A stretch of 12,557 bases of DNA from assembly GCA_030829155.1 (NCBI GenBank), contig JAURBD010000040.1:1-12557 (forward strand), written 5' to 3'. A program made the translations under genes and the position numbers. Under the pieces are notes generated by a model. That model made no database searches and was not told where the DNA came from. It was given only the letters and a program-made list of their open reading frames with translations. Source of the DNA: Flavobacteriaceae bacterium. Its GTDB lineage: Bacteria; Bacteroidota; Bacteroidia; Flavobacteriales; Flavobacteriaceae. Below, piece by piece: positions 7,002-12,557 of this stretch (position 1 is its first letter; the number at the start of each line of letters is the position of its first letter).

Positions 7002-7613
7002 TTAAACCATTATTTTCCGAAAGGTCAAATTGATTCGTGGACCTATTTGTTTTTGAGTTTTTGCGATTTGATGTTGCCAGTGGTGCTGCATTTCTCCTCC
7101 CATGATTAACAGACTTCCATGAGCAAGTTTAATTTTATGTCTTTCTTGTTTATTTTTTTTGTGTCTTAGATGAAAAAATCTTTCAGCACCTAAACTAACC
7201 GAGGCTATGATTGGATTTTTCCCTAATTCTTTTTCATCATCAGAATGCCACCCGTTACTGTCCTTACCATTTCTGTATTTATTGAGTAAAACGCTTGTGA
7301 ATTCGTGTTGCTCTAAAGTTTTTAATTTAGTAAGTATATCGAGTAATGTGGGAGACATCGGTTCGGATTTCATGGTAATTCCAGAATATTTGTAGGTTTG
7401 ATTGTTTATACTGTGAAGAGAAGTTAATCTAGGCTGGAGATATTTCTTCCCAAAAACAGTAATGGGATCATGTTTCCAAGGGATTTCATTATTCAAATTA
7501 TTGAACAATAGATCTGCTTCTATTTTTGACCAAAAATTTGAAATATAGTAAAGTTCAGCATCGGGAAGTTTTGGTTTCCAAATTTGAACATTATCTGAGA
7601 ATAGATCAAGCAT
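7002..7613 (-). CDS. alkB: AlkB-type 2-oxoglutarate/Fe(II) dioxygenase
   Basis: Family members repair N-alkylated bases such as 1-methyladenine and 3-methylcytosine by oxidative demethylation. The 203-residue protein resembles the short ALKBH2/3-like bacterial type. The iron ligands are visible as His123 and Asp125 in GWHSDDE and His181 in HHWQHQI, and the 2-oxoglutarate-binding arginines as Arg193 and Arg199 in GPRINLTFRK. NKYRNGKDSNGWH at 111-123 is the typical lead-in, and PRLTSLH (61-67) is the usual substrate-loop region. An upstream TTG at 7619 is open, but the ATG at 7613 is the natural start. It stands alone on the minus strand, divergent from the glutamate-synthase-like gene, with a 192-base gap to the DUF5916 gene. 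No adaptive-response regulator is nearby. Confidence 0.93.
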   Translation of the reverse strand: MLDLFSDNVQIWKPKLPDAELYYISNFWSKIEADLLFNNLNNEIPWKHDPITVFGKKYLQPRLTSLHSINNQTYKYSGITMKSEPMSPTLLDILTKLKTLEQHEFTSVLLNKYRNGKDSNGWHSDDEKELGKNPIIASVSLGAERFFHLRHKKNKQERHKIKLAHGSLLIMGGEMQHHWQHQIAKTQKQIGPRINLTFRKIMV

Positions 7614-7734
7614 AATCAAAAGTACATTTATTTTTTTTCTTTAAATTTATATGGATTAAATTGCTTCGCAAGAAACTTGTTTTGATGTATTTACACCAAC
7701 TGTTTATTTTTTCATAAACCTTTGTTTAATTATC

Positions 7735-7763
7735 TTTAAGAAAAATACAACTATATTCTTAAA
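7735..7763. repeat. Inverted repeat upstream of the glutamate-synthase-like gene
   Basis: TTTAAGAA (7735-7742) and TTCTTAAA (7756-7763) are exact reverse complements separated by 13 bases, ending 11 bases before the ATG at 7775. It could be an operator or a leader hairpin, but eight AT-rich bases can pair by chance in this kind of sequence. Confidence 0.25.
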
Positions 7764-7774
7764 AATAATGTAAT

Positions 7775-9301
7775 ATGAACGTACGTACAGGCTTTGTTTT
7801 TTTTTCTATTCTGATCCTTATTTTAACCGCTTTAATACACCTCATATGGGAGCCCATCAAATGGACTTTAATCTTTACTATTCCATTAATTTTAATTGGC
7901 TTTTATGACCTAACACAAAAAAGCCAAACCATACTTCGAAATTATCCTGTCTTGGGGCATATTCGTTATCTATTGGAGGCAATTCGTCCAGAGATTATGC
8001 AATATTTTGTAGAAACTGATACTCAAGGTCGTCCCATCAATAGAATGTTTAGAAGTTTGATTTACCAAAGAGCAAAAGATGTCACCGATACGGTTCCTTT
8101 TGGAACTCAAATGGATGTTTATCGATCTGGTTATGAGTGGATGGATCATTCGATGTATGCTATTGATCAAGTTCAAGTAGATTCAAGCCCCAGAATTAGG
8201 ATTGGAAATAAACACTGTACACAGCCTTATTCAGCAAGTTTGTTAAATGTATCTGCAATGAGTTATGGTTCGTTGAGTAAAAATGCTGTTTTGGCATTGA
8301 ATAAAGGAGCAAAGATTGGTGGTTTTGCACTGAATACAGGCGAGGGCTCAATCAGTCCTTTTCATCTTGAATTCAAAGGCGATTTAATATGGCAAATTGG
8401 AACAGGCTATTTTGGTTGTAGAACTAATGAAGGAGATTTCTGCCCAGATTCATTTGAAGAGAAAGCAGCTATAGATTCAGTTAAAATGATTGAAATAAAA
8501 GTTTCTCAGGGAGCAAAACCTGGTCATGGAGGAATTTTACCCGCTTCGAAAAACACTCCAGAGATTGCTGCGATACGAGGAGTAGATCCATACATAGATG
8601 TTCACTCTCCCCCAAGTCATTCTGTCTTTTCGAATCCAACTCAATTGATTGAATTTATTTCTTTACTACGCGAACGATCTCATGGAAAACCTGTCGGATT
8701 TAAATTATGTATTGGTAAAAAGCAAGAATTTGTCGATATTTGTAAAGCAATGCTATCATCAGGTATTACTCCTGACTTTATCACAATTGATGGTGGAGAA
8801 GGGGGAACTGGGGCAGCTCCGGTCGAATTTTCAAATTCCCTTGGAGTTCCCTTACGCGACGGATTGGCTTTTGCTTATGACACATTGGTTGGTTATGGGC
8901 TAAAAAATGAAATTAAACTGATAGCCTCTGGAAAAATATTTACAGGATTCCATATTGCTCGTGCTTTGGCTCTTGGCGCTGATATGGTAAACTGTGCACG
9001 TGCAATGATGATGGCTATTGGGTGTATTCAAGCACTGGAATGCAACGCTAATACTTGCCCAGTTGGAGTAGCCACTCAAAATAAATCTTTAATCAGTGGA
9101 TTGGACGTGAACGATAAATCTACTCGTGTAGCCAATTTCCACAGAAAAACACTCAAAAGTTTTACTGAGTTGATTGCAGCTTCAGGGTTGAGTTCACCCG
9201 ATCAACTTCGGCGTCAACATATCAACAGACGCTTGGGTATGAATCTCATTAAAAGGTACGATGAGATTTTTCCTTATTCCAAAGAAAATTCATTACTTTA
9301 A
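7775..9301 (+). CDS. Membrane-anchored FMN-binding glutamate synthase-like protein
   Basis: The 508-residue protein has two N-terminal hydrophobic helices (about 6-24 and 30-44), then a soluble region that matches the FMN/iron-sulfur synthase domain of glutamate synthase. Recognisable blocks are SAMSYGSLS, NTGEGSISP, KPGHGGILP, IDGGEGGTGAAP, and ALGADMVNCARAMMMAIGC. The [3Fe-4S] cysteines keep the family spacing C-x5-C-x4-C at 417, 423 and 428 (followed by PVGVATQ). It lacks the glutaminase domain and the C-terminal GXGXG-rich domain of GltB, and no gltD partner is present, so making glutamate from glutamine is unlikely to be its job as it stands. It belongs to the widespread 'FMN-binding glutamate synthase family' of unclear reaction. 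It is a single gene, divergent from alkB and convergent with the acetyltransferase gene. Start ATG 7775 is the first in frame and precedes the membrane helices. Confidence 0.92.
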   Translation: MNVRTGFVFFSILILILTALIHLIWEPIKWTLIFTIPLILIGFYDLTQKSQTILRNYPVLGHIRYLLEAIRPEIMQYFVETDTQGRPINRMFRSLIYQRAKDVTDTVPFGTQMDVYRSGYEWMDHSMYAIDQVQVDSSPRIRIGNKHCTQPYSASLLNVSAMSYGSLSKNAVLALNKGAKIGGFALNTGEGSISPFHLEFKGDLIWQIGTGYFGCRTNEGDFCPDSFEEKAAIDSVKMIEIKVSQGAKPGHGGILPASKNTPEIAAIRGVDPYIDVHSPPSHSVFSNPTQLIEFISLLRERSHGKPVGFKLCIGKKQEFVDICKAMLSSGITPDFITIDGGEGGTGAAPVEFSNSLGVPLRDGLAFAYDTLVGYGLKNEIKLIASGKIFTGFHIARALALGADMVNCARAMMMAIGCIQALECNANTCPVGVATQNKSLISGLDVNDKSTRVANFHRKTLKSFTELIAASGLSSPDQLRRQHINRRLGMNLIKRYDEIFPYSKENSLL

Positions 9302-9333
9302 GTGGAGATAATTCTATATTTAGGGAGCTAAAA

Positions 9334-10020
9334 TTAAATAGTTTCAACTAAACAAAATTTGATTTTTCGCCGGGTTATAAAACCGAGATGTTCATAGAGT
9401 TTTATTCCATGGACGTTGTTTTCTTCCACATGTAAAATAGGAATTTTTTTTTCAGCAAATATTTTATCTGTGGTTTGTTTTATCAATTGTTTTGCATATC
9501 CTTTTCTGTTATAGTTGGGATGTGTAACTACTGCGCTAACTTCAGTAAAAGCATTTAACTTCATCCGTTCACCCGATGCAGCAATTAGACGATTATCTTT
9601 ATAAATTCCGAAATAGGTTCCCATCTCTACAGTTTTCTCTCTGATAAAACCTGGTTGTACAAAATCCACTAAATCATAAAGTTCTTTTTTTTGTTCGTCA
9701 GAATCAAGGATAGTAATTGACTCAGTAAGTTCTATATCGAATGGGGTGAAAAGGATCATTTGATTTGCGGTGATTTGCTTTTTAATTTGAGTTTGTAATC
9801 CTGTTTTTGGTGACCCTCCTACCATGTAAAAAAGAGAGGTGAGCTGGCCGTATTGGTCTGAAGCTTTTTCTGATACTCCATTTGGCCCGATGGCTCCAAA
9901 AGTACTTAACTCGGGATAGTAAAACTTACATCCGTTAAATTCAATCGCATATTGTTTGTGTATTTCTTTTAGGGCATACCAAATAGGATTGTCCAGTTTA
10001 TAATCTTCGTCTTGATTCAT
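9334..10020 (-). CDS. GNAT family N-acetyltransferase, FR47-like
   Basis: This is a predicted cytoplasmic acetyl-CoA-dependent acetyltransferase of 228 residues. The C-terminal half carries the GNAT fold: FGIYKDNRLIAASGERM (strands 2-3, about 137-153), motif A VSAVVTHPNYNRKGYAKQLI (161-180) with the acetyl-CoA-binding RKGYA turn, and motif B NNVHGIKLYEHLGF (201-214). The N-terminal 120 residues are less conserved and may form a second, degenerate GNAT-like or substrate-selecting domain, an arrangement seen in FR47-like proteins. The substrate cannot be told from sequence. It stands 32 bases from the converging glutamate-synthase-like gene, and the htpG terminator lies between it and htpG, so it must use its own promoter or read-through. 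Confidence 0.9.
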   Translation of the reverse strand: MNQDEDYKLDNPIWYALKEIHKQYAIEFNGCKFYYPELSTFGAIGPNGVSEKASDQYGQLTSLFYMVGGSPKTGLQTQIKKQITANQMILFTPFDIELTESITILDSDEQKKELYDLVDFVQPGFIREKTVEMGTYFGIYKDNRLIAASGERMKLNAFTEVSAVVTHPNYNRKGYAKQLIKQTTDKIFAEKKIPILHVEENNVHGIKLYEHLGFITRRKIKFCLVETI

Positions 10021-10064
10021 ACGATATATTGATGCTTAAGCTAAAACTAATTAAATATATTCAT

Positions 10065-10098
10065 AAAAAAAGGCTGTCTTGAAGGACAGCCTTTTTTT
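10065..10098 (-). terminator. Intrinsic terminator of htpG
   Basis: GGCTGTC (10072-10078) pairs with GACAGCC (10085-10091) around a 6-base loop. A run of seven A on the left (10065-10071) and seven T on the right (10092-10098) can lengthen the stem and give a U-tract in either direction. It overlaps the htpG stop codon (10099..10097), so it is the htpG terminator. The sequence would work both ways, but no plus-strand gene reads into it here. Confidence 0.92.
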
Positions 10099-11980
10099 AT
10101 TTAATCAGATCAACCGAGCGAACAATGAATTGGGTAAGCTCTTCTCCTTTAAGAAGGTTTTGTGACAAGCGAGCCAAGTCAAGGGTTTGTTGAATTAGTC
10201 GTTCTCTTTTCTTTTTGGTCTTGGTACTTAAGATTTGACTAACTAATGGATGATTTGTGTTTACTACTAAAGTGTACATTTCAGGGAAATTCCCAAACAT
10301 ACCTCCACCACCACCAGTTTGTTGCATTTCTTTCATACGACGCATAAATTCTGGTTGTGTCAATACAAATGGCAGTTGTGAACTACTCAATGCTTCTAGT
10401 TGAATGGTGTATTTATCTTTAGGTATTACTTCTTCAATCAGGGGAGTAAGTGCTTCTTTTTCTTCATCCGAAAGCTTAGAAACGGTTACTTCATCTTTTT
10501 TGATCAAGTTGTCAATTGCATCTCCGTCTACACGAGCAAAAGAAATTTTTTCGTGAGTACTTTCTACTTTTTGAATAAGATGAGGTACAATAGGAGAATC
10601 TAAAAGTAAGACCTGATATCCTTTTTCTTTAGCAGCTTCGATGTAGGAATGCTGTTCATCTTTGTTTGAGGCATAAAGAACAATAAGTTTTTCATCCTTA
10701 TCGGTTTGCAAATCTTTAGTTGCCTCTTTCAATTCTTCAAAAGTGAAGTAAGTTCCATCAACTGTAGGGTAGAGTGCAAATTTGTCAGACTTTTCGAAAA
10801 ATTTATCTTCTGAAAGCATGCCATATTCAATAACTACCTTGATATCATTCCACTTTTGTTCAAAAGCTGTACGGTCTTTTTTGAAAAGACTAGTCAATTT
10901 ATCGGCTACTTTTCGTGTAATGTAGTTACTTATTTTTTTGACTGCACCATCAGCTTGGAGGTAACTTCGGGATACGTTTAGTGGGATGTCTGGAGAATCA
11001 ATAACCCCACGAAGCATTGTTAAAAATTCAGGGACAATCCCTTCTACATTATCCGTTACAAAAACCTGGTTTTGGTAGAGTTGAATCCTGTCTTTTTGAA
11101 TATTAATGTCATTGCCTAGTTTTGGAAAGTAAAGAATTCCAGTCAGGTTGAATGGATAGTCTACATTCAAATGAATGTTAAACAGCGGCTCTTCGAATTG
11201 TGTTGGGTAAAGCTCTCTATAAAAAGACTTATAATCTTCTTCTTTCAAATCAGCAGGTTGTTGTGTCCAGGCTGGATTTGGGTTATTTACAATATTATCA
11301 ATGGTTACTTTATCTGCTTCAGTTCCTTCTGGAGCTCCTTCTGGAATTGGAAGAGTTTCTTCTTTGGTTCCAAACTTAATAGCAACCGGCATGAACTTGT
11401 TGTACTTGTTTAGTAGCTCAGTGATTTTTGCATTCTCTAAAAACTCAACAGAATCATCCGCGATGTGAAGAATGATTTCTGTACCTCGTTCTGTTTTGTT
11501 ATGAGTTTCCAGAGTAAATTCTGGAGAACCGTCACAAGTCCAGTGAGCAGCAGGTTCATCTTTAAATGACTTGGTAATTAATTCTACCTTTTCTGCAACC
11601 ATAAAGGCAGAGTAGAAGCCCAAACCAAAATGCCCAATGATTCCACTGTCAGCAGCACTATCCTTATATTTTTCTAGGAATTCTTCAGCACCAGAAAAGG
11701 CGACTTGGTTGATGTACTTTTTAACTTCCTCAGACGTCATTCCAATTCCTTGGTCGATGATGTGAAGGGTTTTATTTTCTTTATCCAATTTGATTTCAAT
11801 AATTGGATCACCTAGTTCTCCAATTGACTCACCAAGATTACTAAGATGCTTCAGTTTTAATGTAGCATCAGTTGCATTTGAAATCAGCTCACGTAAAAAT
11901 ATTTCGTGATCACTGTATAAAAATTTCTTGATGAGAGGGAAAATGTTCTCTACGGAAACATTGATTTTACCTTTTGACAT
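10097..11980 (-). CDS. htpG: Molecular chaperone HtpG (Hsp90)
   Basis: This is a cytoplasmic ATP-dependent chaperone of 627 residues from ATG 11980, a normal bacterial length. The frame continues to 12019, but the extra 13 residues (MVFFLICYFKNKI) have no family counterpart; the protein should begin MSKGKINVSVENIFPLIKKF. GHKL ATPase motifs are present: Glu31 and Asn35 in FLRELISNATDAT, DQGIGM at 76-81, and GHFGLGFYSAFM from 116 (more often GxFGVGFYS). The middle domain contains the catalytic-loop region with LNVSRSYLQ, and the C-terminal dimerisation domain holds MRRMKEMQQTGGGGGMFGN, a glycine-rich loop, before VVNTNHPLV. It is a single-gene unit bounded by a strong terminator, and divergent from a TetR-family regulator. 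Confidence 0.97.
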   Translation of the reverse strand: MSKGKINVSVENIFPLIKKFLYSDHEIFLRELISNATDATLKLKHLSNLGESIGELGDPIIEIKLDKENKTLHIIDQGIGMTSEEVKKYINQVAFSGAEEFLEKYKDSAADSGIIGHFGLGFYSAFMVAEKVELITKSFKDEPAAHWTCDGSPEFTLETHNKTERGTEIILHIADDSVEFLENAKITELLNKYNKFMPVAIKFGTKEETLPIPEGAPEGTEADKVTIDNIVNNPNPAWTQQPADLKEEDYKSFYRELYPTQFEEPLFNIHLNVDYPFNLTGILYFPKLGNDINIQKDRIQLYQNQVFVTDNVEGIVPEFLTMLRGVIDSPDIPLNVSRSYLQADGAVKKISNYITRKVADKLTSLFKKDRTAFEQKWNDIKVVIEYGMLSEDKFFEKSDKFALYPTVDGTYFTFEELKEATKDLQTDKDEKLIVLYASNKDEQHSYIEAAKEKGYQVLLLDSPIVPHLIQKVESTHEKISFARVDGDAIDNLIKKDEVTVSKLSDEEKEALTPLIEEVIPKDKYTIQLEALSSSQLPFVLTQPEFMRRMKEMQQTGGGGGMFGNFPEMYTLVVNTNHPLVSQILSTKTKKKRERLIQQTLDLARLSQNLLKGEELTQFIVRSVDLIK

Positions 11981-12007
11981 AATTTTATTTTTAAAATAAC
12001 AAATCAA

Positions 12008-12037
12008 AAAAAATACCATTCTTTATTCGCTGACAAA
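12008..12037 (-). promoter_or_regulatory. Candidate Bacteroidota-type promoter of htpG
   Basis: On the minus strand TTTG (12037-12034) is followed after 18 bases by TATTTTTT (12015-12008). This fits the Bacteroidota primary-sigma pattern of a -33 TTTG and a -7 TAnnTTTG, with one mismatch in the last base. It would place the transcript start some 20 bases before the htpG ATG. T-rich sequence makes chance matches likely. Confidence 0.35.
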
Positions 12038-12083
12038 TTGGCATTTTATTTTGTTTAATTTTTTATATAAAAAGATAAACAAT

Positions 12084-12105
12084 TTGTATTTTTGTACAAA
12101 TACAA
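12084..12105. promoter_or_regulatory. Nested inverted repeats before the TetR gene, candidate operator
   Basis: TTGTATTT (12084-12091) and AAATACAA (12098-12105) are exact reverse complements with a 6-base centre. Inside, TTTGTACAAA (12091-12100) is itself a perfect 10-bp palindrome. The block therefore holds two TTGTA and two TACAA half-sites. It ends 7 bases before the regulator's ATG and covers a TATTTTTG match (12087-12094) to the Bacteroidota -7 box, although no good -33 box lies upstream. TetR-family proteins usually bind such palindromes in their own promoters. Confidence 0.45.
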
Positions 12106-12112
12106 GAATAGT

Positions 12113-12557
12113 ATGGCAACAGTAAAAAAGAAAAAAATATCTGAAATTCTTTCCGCTTATATGGAAAGCGTTTTGGAAAATGAACATTTTCCTCTGTCCG
12201 TTTATAAATTTTGTAAGATAAACGCAATAGAAGAATCCGAATTTTATAAAATATACCCATCATTAGATTCTGTCAAACTTGAGGTTTGGCAAGTTTTTTT
12301 TGAAAATACGATGGATTTGATTCACAAAAATAAAGGGTTTGATGAGCTAAGTAGAAAAGATCGTTTATTAACTTTTTATTTTACGTTTTTTGAAGTCCTA
12401 TTACTTAACAGAAGCTATGTTTTTTTTGCATTAAATTTTTTGGGTTCATCCATGTCTGCATCAGGACAGCTTAAAAAATTAAAAAAGTGTTTCAAAGATT
12501 TTTCTTCGGATTTAATCGAAGAGGGAAATGTGGACAAAACAACTAAACTAACTCAAC
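12113..12557 (+). CDS. TetR-family transcriptional regulator, 5' part
   Basis: From ATG 12113 the frame stays open for 148 codons to the window end, so the C-terminus is missing. The N-terminus MATVKKKKISEILSAYMESV and the block SVYKFCKINAIEESEFYKIYPSLDSVKLEVW (about 29-59) follow the TetR helix-turn-helix pattern, with EFYKIYPSLDSV standing where typical members have a tyrosine-rich 'LYRHFGSKEEL' recognition helix. The next region (FFENTMDLIHKNK, then RLLTFYFTFFEVLLLNRSYVFFAL) matches the flavobacterial TetR type I remember with a TetR_C_23-like ligand domain. In related genomes this regulator often precedes an AarF/ABC1-family kinase gene, which would lie outside this window. The HTH is somewhat degenerate, so the DNA-binding call is good but not certain. 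It is divergent from htpG. Confidence 0.78.
   Translation, partial: MATVKKKKISEILSAYMESVLENEHFPLSVYKFCKINAIEESEFYKIYPSLDSVKLEVWQVFFENTMDLIHKNKGFDELSRKDRLLTFYFTFFEVLLLNRSYVFFALNFLGSSMSASGQLKKLKKCFKDFSSDLIEEGNVDKTTKLTQ

Noticed and set aside
9319..9332. TTTAG-GGAG-CTAAA hairpin between the convergent glutamate-synthase-like and acetyltransferase genes
   Set aside because: The stem is only 5 AT-rich base pairs with no T-run, too weak to call a terminator.
11981..12019. N-terminal extension of htpG with a short hydrophobic stretch
   Set aside because: HtpG is cytoplasmic and begins MxKGxIxVxxENIFP; the extension comes from AT-rich leader DNA that happens to be open.
12063..12263. Minus-strand 66-codon open frame at the right edge
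   Set aside because: It overlaps the plus-strand TetR-family gene and its leader, and the peptide is lysine/phenylalanine-rich low-complexity translation.

Overview
The window reads as ordinary chromosomal DNA of a Bacteroidota bacterium, most likely a member of the Flavobacteriaceae. Evidence for this: it is AT-rich; most starts lack a Shine-Dalgarno sequence; and it holds a DUF5916 outer-membrane protein, a DUF4369 lipoprotein, a flavobacterial-type TetR regulator and a small protein that resembles one I remember from Bacteroidota. There are no rRNA or tRNA genes, insertion sequences, CRISPR arrays or phage genes that I can recognise.

Left edge (1-505): a decayed DUF2200 gene on the minus strand, broken by one nonsense codon and three frameshifts, with traces of an upstream reading frame that once ended in an ATGA overlap with it. 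Then prfC (release factor 3, minus). Divergent from prfC is a tight plus-strand cassette of idi (isopentenyl-diphosphate isomerase), a 6-pyruvoyl-tetrahydropterin/QueD-family enzyme and a Bcp/PrxQ peroxiredoxin, each overlapping the next by 4 bases, followed closely by a 90-residue helical protein. This converges on a minus-strand pair (DUF5916 barrel, then DUF4369 lipoprotein) across a perfect 13-bp hairpin that includes the ends of both coding regions.

Middle: the DUF5916 gene has a clear signal-peptide sequence, but its frame has no ATG, GTG or TTG ahead of that peptide; an ATT codon sits exactly where the start should be. Next come an AlkB-type 2-oxoglutarate dioxygenase (minus) and, divergently, a membrane-anchored FMN/[3Fe-4S] glutamate-synthase-like protein, which converges on a GNAT acetyltransferase.

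Right edge: htpG (Hsp90, minus) ends in a strong intrinsic terminator. Divergent from it is the start of a TetR-family regulator cut by the window end, preceded by nested inverted repeats that could be its operator.

The genes are mostly housekeeping or stress functions: translation termination, isoprenoid and pterin metabolism, peroxide defence, alkylation repair and protein folding, plus an outer-envelope pair. I see no clear new multi-gene system. The points most worth a second look are the start of the DUF5916 gene, the DUF2200 pseudogene, the shared convergent hairpin and the candidate TetR operator.
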